A stretch of DNA of 64,000 nucleotides, taken from the NCBI RefSeq assembly GCF_950023065.1, contig NC_088679.1, positions 1,674,001 through 1,738,000 on the forward strand. Reading direction: 5' to 3'. The notes beneath the pieces were generated by a model that had not been told where the DNA came from, ran no database searches, and saw only the letters and a program-made list of their open reading frames with translations. The DNA is from Planococcus citri (taxonomy: Eukaryota > Arthropoda > Insecta > Hemiptera > Pseudococcidae). Of the stretch, positions 23,810 to 33,490 are shown piece by piece (position 1 is the stretch's first letter; each line of letters opens with the position of its first letter). Made by a program: the position numbers and the translations under genes.

Positions 23810-23884
23810 CTATGGTATCTTGTAGTAAAAACTACCTTCGTTTTCGTCTATTCCTTCGCGACAGGATTCTAACAGCAATTTTAC
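23810..23884 (-). CDS. Orb/CPEB1-like, end of RRM1 (last exon seen)
   Basis: Acceptor TTTTTTTCAG, then VKLLLESCREGIDENEGSFY, YKIP and a stop. It follows the previous exon's ENEMQ in phase 0. CPEB proteins continue after YYFKM/I into SSRRMR and the inter-RRM linker; here the codon after KI is CCA and then TAG, with no GT donor between KI and the stop. An internal GTAGTT at the EG codons could act as a donor but would discard the conserved FYYKI. Confidence 0.8.
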   Translation of the reverse strand, partial: VKLLLESCREGIDENEGSFYYKIP

Positions 23885-23965
23885 CTGAAAAAAATGAACA
23901 TCGAAATAATTATCACAATTCACACACACAAAAAACATCTTCGTAAAATAACTAGAAATACTTAC

Positions 23966-24125
23966 TTGCATCTCGTTCTCAAAAATAATATAAGCGTATC
24001 CTTTAGGCTGAGCGATAGCCTGTTCTTTTCCGGGCCATTCTACTTTAACGTTACCGAATTGACGAAACGAACAAATCAGCATTTCCTCCGTTACATATAT
24101 CCCAAGGTAAGCCACCGAGAAATAC
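23966..24125 (-). CDS. Orb/CPEB1-like RRM1 exon with 4-bp insertion
   Basis: Starts VFLGGLPWDI in the upstream frame and then, four bases later, resumes as TEEMLICSFRQFGNVKVEWP and GKEQAIAQPKGYAYIIFENEMQ in another frame. The expected joint is DI-TEE; the extra TGTA (24095-24092, minus sense) sits exactly there and resembles a local duplication in TATATGTA. Acceptor and donor (CAA|GTAAGT) are intact. Without the insertion the exon is 156 nt and both neighbours are in phase. Confidence 0.9.
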
Positions 24126-24212
24126 CTGTAAAACAATGGAAAAATTAATTAATCAAATAATATAAATAAAACACATGCAATCTAAATTAAATCTAAATAA
24201 ATCAATACGTAC

Positions 24213-24286
24213 TTTACTTGAATAAGGTCCCATACACGAACGATTCGGCAATGTACCACACCACGTAAATTGAGCTTCAGCATGGC
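24213..24286 (-). CDS. Orb/CPEB1-like exon before RRM1
   Basis: Encodes (G)HAEAQFTWCGTLPNRSCM and GPYSSK. The 'xxTWxGxLPxRxxxxPxYSxK-VFLGG' pattern is the standard lead-in to CPEB1 RRM1. The 74-nt exon runs from phase 1 to phase 0, with a TTTCAG acceptor and AAA|GTACGT donor. Confidence 0.85.
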
Positions 24287-24361
24287 CTGAAACTGAACAA
24301 AAATTAGTCAAATTTCTATCAAACAATTCAGGTAAGTGATTAACTTTCAAAGAAAACTTAC

Positions 24362-24557
24362 CGGCGGCGGTACGATGGCATCTGGCTTCCATTTCAAGCG
24401 CATCGTTAGTCTGTAAAATCCTACTTATGAACTCGTAAGTCTGCATCAATTGAGCGTTCGTCATTCCAGACATACATCTGATTACGTGCAAATTCTGAAC
24501 ATTCGCAATTCCTTGTTCCGTCAGAGGCCAAGCAGTTTTAGGACTATGGCCACATCT
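24362..24557 (-). CDS. Orb/CPEB1-like N-terminal domain exon
   Basis: Encodes RCGHSPKTAWPLTEQGIANV, then QNLHVIRCMSGMTNAQLMQT, YEFISRILQTNDALEMEARC and HRTAAG. The DALEMEARCHRTAA segment is a recognisable CPEB1/Orb phrase. 196 nt, phase 0 to 1, acceptor ATTACAG, donor GGTAAGTT. Fully open. Confidence 0.85.
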
Positions 24558-24653
24558 CTGTAATAGAAAACGTAAGTATTAGTACATCAATATATAATAA
24601 ACATCAAACAATAGAGTAAATTAAATCATGATTCAAAATAACAAAGTACTTAC

Positions 24654-24850
24654 CTCGTGTAAGTATCCTTTCCTGTCTGGTTTATCGGAAATACTCATAA
24701 TGGACGATTCCAAAACTGAATTCTCAACGTTCGTCGGGAAACGCTGATCTCCGGTCAAATTCATAATCGAGGGAGCTAATTGACAACTTGGGTTAACCAA
24801 CGAAGTACCTCGAGGAGTACGAAGTCCAAGCAGATCGGAAATATGCATTG
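24654..24850 (-). CDS. Orb/CPEB1-like N-terminal exon
   Basis: Encodes (A)MHISDLLGLRTPRGTSLVN and a Ser/Thr-rich stretch ending DKPDRKGYLHE. The start is fixed by phase: the first CAG upstream gives a stop, whereas the second (CTGACAG|CAATGC) joins the previous exon's single G to make Ala. 197 nt, ending in phase 0 at GAG|GTAAGT. Confidence 0.75.
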
Positions 24851-25016
24851 CTGTCAGCTGAAACAAAAACAATCATACATTAGAATTAACACAAACAAAT
24901 TTAAAATACACTTCAATTACAAAAACATTCAATTAACATTTGAATCAACACAACAAACAAATTTGAATTACACTTCAATTACTAAAATATTTAATTCAAT
25001 AAAGTTTGGTACTTAC

Positions 25017-25121
25017 CACTAATCGGCGAAGCATCCATATCCGGTGTCTGTAAAATATCCAGGGAATACATCGAATTTGTTCCACCAAGTCCACAAGACT
25101 GATCGAACGCATGGGTTAAGT
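25017..25121 (-). CDS. Orb/CPEB1-like N-terminal exon
   Basis: Encodes LTHAFDQSCGLGGTNSMYSL, then DILQTPDMDASPIS. Only one frame is open across the exon (105 nt, requiring one base from the preceding exon and leaving one). The acceptor is TGTTTTCAG and the donor AGTG|GTAAGT. Functionally unstructured, as N-termini of CPEB proteins usually are; identified by phase continuity with the exons downstream. Confidence 0.65.
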
Positions 25122-25238
25122 CTGAAAACAGAGAAACAATTTGATTAATTAAACAACACAAGACACATTAAATAACGAATATAGATTAAATCGAGTTGAA
25201 TTAAATCACCAGTCTGTGAAACATGATCAAGTTTTAAG

Positions 25239-25579
25239 TTGAACGTTAATGCAAAGTAACAATTTGGACAAGAGATCTTTCTCACTCAAATTTCAAACTA
25301 CAAATGCAAGCAAGATGTCGGGTTCAAAAATCATTGAACTCGGCTGAAAGTGACGTAAGAGGTCAAAGGAATGTTTTAGAATAAAAAAAAATAACAGACA
25401 GCCCCCAAACAAACCAACAAGTTGAATGAGTCACTAGATTCGCAACCACATTTGCGTACCCACCTACGAAACTCAACAACCTGATTGGCTGATAGGATTA
25501 GGCCATCGTGATTCACTTACAACTAAAGCCTTTCAAACTAGACAATGCGTCCCAAAATGTTGCTTTGCATTAACGTTAC
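25239..25579. repeat. Possible MITE with imperfect inverted ends
   Basis: AACGTTAATGCAAAGTAAC (25242-25260) faces GTTGCTTTGCATTAACGTT (about 25559-25577), 18 of 19 bases matching, with weaker matches outside. Total about 340 bp, within the Orb-like intron. No clear target duplication. Confidence 0.5.
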
Positions 25580-25639
25580 AATCTTAAATTCGGATTGGAA
25601 AATTATTACGTCAAGTTCAGTTTCGAATCGAATTAAAAG

Positions 25640-26870
25640 CGTTTAAATTCACTATAGAATTAAATTAAAAGCATTAAATTGAAAGCAGGTTACGTTGAAT
25701 TAAACTCGAAATCCAAATACGAAAATTCACTAAAATCGAAATAAAATTAGAAAATCATTACGTTGAATTCGGTTCTAAAATCAAAATAAGAGCATTAAAT
25801 TAAAAGCAGGTTACGTTAAAATGAACTTGAAATTCAAATCTAAAACTCGAAATTCAAATACGAAAATTCACTAAAACCGAAATAAAATTTAAAATCATCA
25901 CGCTAAATTCGGTTCCAAAATCAAAATAAGAGCATTAAATTAAAAGCAGGTTACGTTAAAATGAACTTGAAATTCAAATCTAAAACTCGAAATTCAAATA
26001 CTAAAATTCACTAAAATCGAAATAAAATTAGAAAATCATTACGTTAAATTCGGTTCTAAAATCAAAATAAGAGCATTAAATTAAAAGCAGGTTACGTTAA
26101 AATGAACTTGAAATTCAAATCTAAAACTCGAAATTCAAATACGAAAATTCACTAAAACCGAAATAAAATTTAAAAATCATCACGTTAAATTCGGTTCTAA
26201 AATCAAAATAAGAGCATTAAATTAAAAGCAGGTTACGTTAAAATGAACTTGAAATTCAAATCTAAAACTCGAAATTCAAATACGAAAATTCACTAAAACC
26301 GAAATAAAATTTAAAAATCATCACGTTAAATTCGGTTCTAAAATCAAAATAAGAGCATTAAATTAAAAGCAGGTTACGTTAAAATGAACTTGAAATTCAA
26401 ATCTAAAACTCGAAATTCAAATACTAAAATTCACTAAAACCGAAATAAAATTTAAAAATCATCACGTTAAATTCGGTTCTAAAATCAAAATAAGAGCATT
26501 AAATTAAAAGCAGGTTACGTTAAAATGAACTTGAAATTCAAATCTAAAACTCGAAATTCAAATACGAAAATTCACTAACATCGAAATAAAATTAGAAAAT
26601 CATTACGTTAAATTCGGTTCTAAAATCAAAATAAGAGCGTTAAATTAAAAGCAGGTTACGTTAAAATGAACTTGAAATTCAAATCTAAAACTCGAAATTC
26701 AAATACGAAAATTCACTAAAACCGAAATAAAATTTAAAAATCATCACGTTAAATTCGGTTCTAAAATCAAAATAAAAGCATCAAATTAAAAGCAGGTTAC
26801 GTTAAAATAAACTTGAAATTCAAATCTAAAAATTGACTAAGTCCAAAAGAAAAATCAAAATAATTGCTAA
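25640..26870. repeat. 141-bp satellite in the Orb-like intron
   Basis: About eight head-to-tail copies. The landmark AGCATTAAAT falls at 25791, 25931, 26072, 26213, 26354, 26495, 26636 (AGCGTTAAAT) and 26777 (AGCATCAAAT): one step of 140 and then exactly 141 each time. Copies differ by a few bases (AAACCGAAATAAAATTTA versus AAATCGAAATAAAATTAG), so two sub-variants alternate. The edges are degenerate. Each unit itself contains diverged AAATTCAAAT repeats. Confidence 0.95.
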
Positions 26871-26920
26871 CTACTCGAATTGAAATTATAAAACAAAGCA
26901 GTAATTAAATTAAATCTTAC

Positions 26921-26941
26921 CTGATTAGGTGCAGCAGGCAT
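26921..26941 (-). CDS. Candidate first coding exon of the Orb-like gene (MPAAPNQ)
   Basis: ATGCCTGCTGCACCTAATCAG followed by a consensus donor, GTAAGA. It lies on the right strand just upstream of the satellite-filled intron. The problem is phase: it ends in phase 0, while the next recognised exon (25121) needs one carried base, so an exon between 25125 and 26920 must be missing or this exon is not used. Confidence 0.35.
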
Positions 26942-27921
26942 TCTCAAATAATATAAATAACGAAAAAAAATCAACCGAAAATAAAGCGCGCAAATTAATT
27001 AAACGCAACATTAATATACACGAAAGAGTCCGAGACCTTGCCTCCGCGAAATCAAAAACACAAATGAGCGCAGAAAAATGTTGCAATTTCTGAAGTGAAC
27101 GAGGGTTGAACACCCCTCTTCAATTTGATTGGTTCCCCAAAAAATTATCTCCGGGGGTGGGGTTAAAATTTCGAAAGGGTACAATAGACTGGTTTAGGTA
27201 TAGAATTCCCAGACACAGGTGGCTGGTGGCAGGTGTTCGGATTTCGAATTCGAGTCGGCATAGCAGGTGGTGAGTAAGCACAGCGGGTGGTAAATAAAAT
27301 TTCCAATTTTATACGATAGAGCTGCATCTTGATAACAACTTGGAGTATAATAGGGATTATAAAATTGTACCGCGGTGACGAATGCCTTTTGTATTGCTAT
27401 TTCGCCGCGCCCGTGTTCTCTTATCTGAAATTTCAAAATACAAAGGGTTATAAAAATTCAACGATGTCGCGTTTCAAAAATTTTGGCAATCGAAGGTGTT
27501 AGATGGGTTATCAATATTATTCATCTTTTAGGCATACAATATAAAGGGATTGCAAATGAGTCATGTGTTAGATACCTACGTGATTATAATTTTATTCGGC
27601 GATGATTCAAAGGAGCGAAGAATAGGACAGGTGATGAGTAATTTCTAGTAGGCATTCGATGGATCCTTATCTCATTCTATTATTTGATTTGGTACTAAAA
27701 GGTTTCGGCTGCATAAATGACGTGATTGATTATTAGTCATTCAAATGCTCACCAATTCGTCATGTTATGTATGTAGATCTCTATGTATCTAATTCATGTA
27801 AAATAATTTAATTTCCAATCCAAATTCAAGTACCAATTACCAATATGTGAACCAACAAAAATATAACTTGGCAAAATTCAGTAATTGAAGATCAAAGTTG
27901 CGGAAATAGATTATTCATCAA
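26942..27921. other. No gene supported
   Basis: Probably upstream of the Orb-like locus. A minus-strand frame at 27194-27436 begins after an ATTTCAG and is open for 81 codons, but I recognise no family in it. The rest is AT-rich with no repeat structure I can define. Confidence 0.4.
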
Positions 27922-30408
27922 CAGTGGCGCCCACGTAGGTATTGCGCTATTGCGGCTGCAATAGGGGCCCTTGCAATGTTGAGGCCCCCAGTAGAATTTG
28001 AGGCCCCTCAAGTTAAAGTTTGGTAGACAAAAAATCTATTTAGAGAAAAAAAAAAGAAATTAACCACAACACAATGAATGTGTACAGTACCATAATTAAT
28101 ACAATACCTAACAGCATTATTCATATGCTCATCTACATACCTACCTGCATATTTTATTCGTTGAGTATTTGCCTATGTGTTCAACAGAGTTCGCAGATGC
28201 TATATGCTCAAGTGAGCCCCAAAAGAAATAAGTTCTCTGGGTGAATAATGCACTCTCTAGTGAAAAGAGGCCCCTTTTGAGCTATGAATTTTTAATGCAT
28301 AGTAAATCAAGATTAGGAAAATGGATCCTCCAGGCCCTAATTTTTGCGATTTCTCTGTAAATTTTTATGAACCAAGTGGGCATGTCGTCGGTAACGCGTT
28401 TGATACCGATTTTGTGATCTTTGAAAATTTAAAATTGACCACTTTTGATGATCTGTGGAAATTTGGAATTTGCCGGCAAAATCGTTGATTTACCGACTAA
28501 ACCACCAGGCAATCTATCCTCAAAATTCTTTTTTTTTTTCAAAAGCTTTTGCCCTCGCTTTGCTCGGGCTTATTTGTTTTTTCTATTTTTGAAATTGTTC
28601 ATTATTGTGCTTGGAATGCATTTTTGTTCAAACTTTCAAAAATTCCAGTGATAGAAAAACTGACTTTTCACTTCAAAATTACTGCTGTTTTGCTTCTTGA
28701 AAGTATAAATTTTGAAAAGCTTTTGCCATCGTTTCACTCGGATCAATTTGATTCTCCTTTTTACGTTTAAAATATCAAGAAACCATTGATAAAATTTAGA
28801 AAAAGAAGAGATCAAAAAAACTGAATGCTTGCATAAAAATTGATGTTGTTCTACTTTTCAAACTACAAATTCTCCAAAGCATTTGCCCTCGCTTCGCTCG
28901 GGCGAATTTGGTTCTTTTCTGCAAAATTACAATTTCAAGAAACCTATATGAATGAGTTTGAAAAATGTTGAAATCAGAAAAACAGAATTTTTTCATTAAA
29001 ATTGATGATGTTCTACTTTTCAAATTACAAATTTTTCAAAACTTTGTCCTCGCTTCGCTTGGGTCATTTAAGATACTGATTTCAATAATAGTAGGAAGAT
29101 GAAAATTAAGCAGAAAAATTCCAGAAATATGTACTCATAATACTCAAAACATATGAAAAATACCAGATTTTCAAAAATGTTTGATATCACAGTGCTCAGC
29201 ACTTTAAAATTTTGAATATTGCGTCAAAATTACAATTTTTTGTCGACAAAAGAACGATGCACCCTCACCCTCCCAAATAGCATGACTTGTCCTATACCCT
29301 CATTTCGAAACACAGATTTTCTCTGCGCGTCCCTGAAGACAGAAAGCTGTTGATAAAAGCTTGGAAATTTTTGGGCAAAGTTGGGAGAGTTGGAAATGAG
29401 TTGTGTATGCTGAAAAAATCTAAGAATTACCAAAAACCATAGGTTTTTACTACTTGAATTATTAATTTTCGAAGGCTTTTGCCTCGCTTCGTTCGGGCCA
29501 GATCGTTTTTTCCCTTTCTTTGACCAACGTTTGAGAGAAGAAATATTCACGTTACACATCAAAAGTAATATTGTTTTACTTGGAATTTTCCAAAAAAAAA
29601 AAATCCAATGTATTTCAATCAGAACTTCCAGAAAGTCCCAAATTTCGAAAAAATGTCAAAAAATGTCCTATTTTTCGCCGAAAATTAAAAATTTATTCTT
29701 TCTTTATAAAAATGTAAAAATCATGTCCTCAGAAAAAAAATTGTGCCTAAGTCATGAAAACCAGTTTTTTGCATTATCAAGAATATTCAAGAATGATGTT
29801 ATTCACGTTTCGAATCATCATTTTCCTGTTCTTTTCTCCGACCAAAGTGGGGGGTAAAAAACCTAACTTCTCACGTCGAAAATAATGTTGTTTTACTTTT
29901 AAAAATTATCAATTTTCGAAAGCTTTTGCCCTCGCTTCGCTCGGGCCTTTACCTATTTCTATTTTTAAACATATTGTAATTTCCTGAAAACTATTGTTGA
30001 AATTTTTAAATGTTGAAGCTACAAAAATCAACTTTTTGCATCAGTTATTTTACTTTTTGAATACTTAATCAATTTTTTCATCATTTCGCCCTCGCAAATT
30101 CAAGTTCTGCTATGTACACAATTTTTCAAAAACTTTCAAGAATGGAAAATCAATTTCAGAAATTTAATGAACATAACCAAACCAATACAGGGCTCTTAAA
30201 AATAATAGAAATTGAGAAATTTGAATTTAGGGGATAGTTTTAGACAAGATACAACTCATCCAAATTTCCCATAAAAAAAATTGCACAATTAAGTATACCC
30301 ATGGCAATCACTAGGCTTTTTCTGAAAAAATGGGGCCCTCCTGAAAAAAATTTTGGGGCCCTCATGAAATTTCTGCAATACCACTTTTGCAACCTCTGGG
30401 CGCCACTG
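27922..30408. mobile_element. 2.49-kb non-autonomous hAT-like element
   Basis: Starts CAGTGGCGCCCA and ends TGGGCGCCACTG, a perfect 12-bp terminal inverted repeat. It is flanked by TCATCAA on both sides (27915-27921 and 30409-30415), extendable to 8 bp if the terminal C is counted as target. No transposase frame is visible. The interior carries repeated copies of GCCCTCGCTTCGCTCGGGC or close variants (28551, 28885, 29046, 29481, 29928) set in similar AAAATTTTCGAAAGCTTTT context. Sub-terminal regions are GGCCCC-rich at both ends (27967-28010 and 30334-30362). Confidence 0.85.
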
Positions 30409-30676
30409 TCATCAACACATTGTTTGAATTGATAACAGTGATAACACAATTTGAACATTTTGGTGACATTATCTTCAATTACTTTTGAACGGTTGAAGGT
30501 AGAGCTTTCGGTAAAAAAGCATTTTAAAGAGGAAGAAATGCCGAACATTTTGATATATTAAAATACCTACTTAGGTGTCCACTGAAAATTTCGAGTAATT
30601 TTAGTTCAAAGTTCAATACGTACGTACTGTCCGTAGTTGGGTTTTGCCTTGTTTTCGCAACTTCAAACTTCGAATA

Positions 30677-30843
30677 CTCTCTAAATTTAAAGCAGTCAAA
30701 TTTCACTGCTTAGCAGTCACGACATTTTGCCTTTTTAAAGCAGTAGTTTTTTCACTGTTTTGCAGTAAAAAAAACTACTGCTTTAAAAAGGCAAAATGTC
30801 GTGACTGCTAAGCAGTGAAATTGACTGTTTCAAATTTAGAGAG
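30677..30843. mobile_element. Hairpin MITE, CTCTCTAAATTT family, copy A (167 bp)
   Basis: Almost a perfect palindrome. The left arm CTCTCTAAATTTAAAGCAGT...CACGACATTTTGCC is mirrored by the right arm ending AAATTTAGAGAG. Flanked by TA at 30675-30676 and 30844-30845, which fits a Tc1/mariner-type TA target duplication. Copies B and C lie at 56884 and 57236. Confidence 0.9.
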
Positions 30844-31204
30844 TACTTTTGAACGGTTGCTTCTACAGCTTTGGGTAAAAAATCATTTTAAAGAGGAAGA
30901 AATACCGAACATTTTGATATAAGTATTCAAGTATGCATAGTTTTACTGAAAATTTCGACATAAAGAAAAGTATTCATTAAATCGTTAATTTTCCTCTAAA
31001 TGATGAAAAATTAGTATCAATCGATAGGGAATTTCATTGGCTTTCATTTATGACTAATTAAAAGTTCACCAAAACTCGCGAACAATCGAAAAATTTGCAG
31101 TTTTTCCGCGAAAAATTGTATGTATTCTTATGGCTGATAACGTCCGTTAAGGTAAACTGGATCCAAGATGGCGTATGCGAGTACTTCCCTTTATAGTGCT
31201 TTAG

Positions 31205-31481
31205 TTCAAACAGAAACAAGCTATTCAATGTCGTATCGATTGGCATCAAACCGGAGCATCCGTTGTGATATCAGTTTTCGCTAAAAATTACGATCCTCAT
31301 AAATCTCAAGTTTCTCTATCTCCGACTCGTCTCAAAATTAGTATATTTTTTTCTAAAGAATCTGAAGTATTTGAAAAACAATACGATCTAGTCGGTGTAA
31401 TCGATGTTGAAAAAAGTTGCGTATCTATGTTGCCTACTAAAGTTGAAATTAAGTTGACTAAAGCGCACGCAGAAACTTGGC
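31205..31481 (+). CDS. CHORD-containing protein, CS-domain exon (isolated)
   Basis: Reads FKQKQAIQCRIDWHQTGASV, then VISVFAKNYDPHKSQVSLSP, and further on FEKQYDLVGVIDVEKSCVSM and PTKVEIKLTKAHAETW. 'CRxDWHQTG..V.ISVxAK...' and 'GVIDVxxSxVxMxxTKVEIxLxKAxxxxW' define the p23-like CS domain of CHORDC1/morgana, an Hsp90 co-chaperone. A stop precedes the segment in frame, and TTTAG sits directly before it, as expected for an acceptor. A GTGATA donor may follow TGG C at 31482. After that point the sequence is a dispersed repeat also seen at 35306-35345. No CHORD zinc-domain exons were found nearby. Either one exon of a long-intron gene or a fragment. Confidence 0.75.
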
Positions 31482-31536
31482 GTGATACCCATATCTTTGG
31501 TTTTTTGAAATTTTGGTACGTACCTTTAAAAAAATA

Positions 31537-32084
31537 CAGTGGAACCTCGATAACTCGAAACTCTTTAACTCGAAAACCTCTATTATCCGAACCAACCTCC
31601 ATTCCCCTTGAAATCTCCATAACACTCAATGTTAACTTTACTCAGATAAGTCGAAATTGAGTACACAAACCAGTCGTAACTCGAAGCCAAAATTTTGCCG
31701 AAAATAGCGAGAAAGCCTCTATAAGTTGTACGTTGTCTGTCGTTTACCTCTATAACTCGAATATTTCAATTCATACCTTCATCTTTTATGCATTTACCTA
31801 TCTCAGTTGTAACTCGGAAGCTAAAGTTTAGCCCAAAAATAGTGAGAAAGCCTCTATAAGTCGTACGTTGTCTGGCATTTACCTCTATAACTCAAATATT
31901 TCAATTCATACTTCTATCTTTTTTGCACTTACATATCTCTCAATTCATTCATTTCGTAAGACCTCTATAACTCGAACACTCTCAAAATCTTACCTGCATA
32001 ACTCAAAACTGATCATCTCAAAAACCTCTATAAGCCAAATGAATGACCATTCCCCTTGGATTTCGAGTTATTGAGGTTCCACTG
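31537..32084. mobile_element. Pogo/Tigger-like non-autonomous element, 548 bp
   Basis: Both ends read CAGTGGAACCTC(G/A)ATAACTC inward: 24-bp terminal inverted repeats with one mismatch. Flanked by TA (31535-31536 and 32085-32086), the standard target of Tc1/mariner/pogo elements; 'CAGT..AACCTC..TAA' ends are typical of the pogo/Tigger branch. The interior repeats CCTCTATAACTCGAA words and has no transposase. It lies 55 bp after the CHORD exon. Confidence 0.9.
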
Positions 32085-32089
32085 TATAT

Positions 32090-33490
32090 TAAAACTGATG
32101 GCCTCTTGGGCCAACTTGGGGTAAGTACATACAATCTACGCTACAACTGCCAGTTCCAGGAGTAGAGAAGACAAACCTTAAGAGAGGTTTGGAGCATCCA
32201 TGTCGCAGAGGCTGGTAACTCATCTTCAGCAGGCTGGAAGCTGAAGATGAGGCTAAGACCAAACCTAACAACTTAGTGTGTGCCCAGCATCAACGCTGCA
32301 ACCTGAATGGGCTACAACATCAAGCTGTCTCAGGAAGTAGGGTAGAGGAGAAAACAATCGGAAAATATCCCTGAAGCAGCAACAGGAAGAGCAGCAAAGC
32401 TTGAGAACCCCGATACTCAAGAGTCATAAATACTGCTAAGGCTAGGCACGAATCCTGTGCAAAAGCAAAAATTTGGCGCTATAACCGATCTTTGGGAAAG
32501 TGGGCTTGATGGCGCAGAGGGCAGCCCCCTCATCAAGCTATACTTCCTTGGGCTAGAAAACCCGTAGAAGTGAAAGAAACAATTTCTTGAGAAAACAAAA
32601 ATAAGAAGAAACTGTCTGGAAAATCAGGGAACCCTGTTGGGTAGCACGCAAAAAAGCCCACGCTATGGTAGAAACAAAACAGGCTGAAGATCTCTACCTG
32701 GAATGTGTGAGGAATAAATGGAAAAGAAGAAGAGCTGGAATACGTACATCTTGATGCAGAGAAACATCAACCTAGCCATTATCACGGAAACCAAGAAAAA
32801 GGGCAGCGCCATGGATGAACTAGGAGAATTCACCCGAGTATATGCTGGAGTGGAAAAAGCTGAACATGCTAGAGCAGGGATTATGATTTATACATGGAAC
32901 AGACTCAAAGACAACATCCAGGCATATAGAAATATAGAATATGGAGTGAAAGACAAATTGAGATAAATCTGAAATTTGGGAACCAAGATACCTATTTCAG
33001 TGATTGGCGTATATGCTCCAGAGGAAGGCAAAGAGGAGGAAAGTGACGAGTTCTACAAGCAGCTCCAAAAAACCATCAACAAGATGAACCCAAAACGCAG
33101 CATTTTTGTAATGGGAGACCACAATGCAAGAACAAAGTCAAGTGAAAATGACAGAGTGGTAAGAAGACATGGAGAAATCACAGTAAAGAAGAATGGTAAA
33201 AGGCTGATTGACATCTCAAGCTACAACAACTTCACAATTACGTCAATGACACCCATGTCAATACCCTGCTGTTTGCTGATGATCAAGTGGTCTTTGCTGA
33301 CAACGAAGATGACTTGCAGAGAGCAATGTACAACCTTCAGAAAGTAGCTGATAAGTACGGAATGAGAATCTCGTTGTTAAAAACAAAGGTGATGGCCTTT
33401 GAGGGGAAAGAGCCAATATGCAGTAAAATCGTTGTAAATGGACTGCCAGTGGAACAAGTTAAAAGCTTAAAATATCTTGGATTTCTTCAT
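32090..33490 (+). mobile_element. APE-type LINE, collapsed by internal deletion
   Basis: A presumed 5' UTR (about 32090-32710) precedes endonuclease text. 32718-32966 gives NINLAIITETKKKGSAMDEL and AGIMIYTWNRLKDN. After a frame change, 32976-33235 gives ISVIGVYAPEEGKEEESDEF and FVMGDHNARTKSSEN (APE endonuclease, GDxNA). At about 33240 the sequence jumps straight to the reverse transcriptase: NTLLFADDQVVFADNEDDLQ (FADD catalytic box), then KTKVMAFEGKEP and SLKYLGF. Several hundred codons between the endonuclease and the RT palm are missing, and the 3' end is cut at about 33485. Confidence 0.88.

Larger units (their letters stand above)
23810..25121 (-). pseudogene. Orb/CPEB1-like RNA-binding protein, truncated and frameshifted copy
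   Basis: CPEB1/Orb proteins bind the cytoplasmic polyadenylation element in 3' UTRs through RRM1, RRM2 and a ZZ zinc domain. Six exons read in order with matching splice phases: 25121-25017, 24850-24654, 24557-24362, 24286-24213, 24125-23966 and 23884-23810. They give an N-terminal region, then RRM1 with VFLGGLPWDI (RNP2) and PKGYAYIIFENE (RNP1). Two defects are visible. The RRM1 exon is 160 nt instead of the 156 nt needed to keep phase, owing to four extra bases at 24092-24095; this leads to a stop 14 codons on. The last exon stops after SFYYKI-P, where family members continue into SSRRM and RRM2. No RRM2 or ZZ exon lies between here and Rdl. Most likely a partial duplicate or decaying gene; an assembly error is possible. 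Confidence 0.75.

Noticed and set aside
27194..27436. Minus-strand 81-codon frame after ATTTCAG, possibly an extra Orb-like 5' exon
   Set aside because: No donor that keeps the frame, a stop at the end and no family resemblance; only the acceptor-like string supports it.
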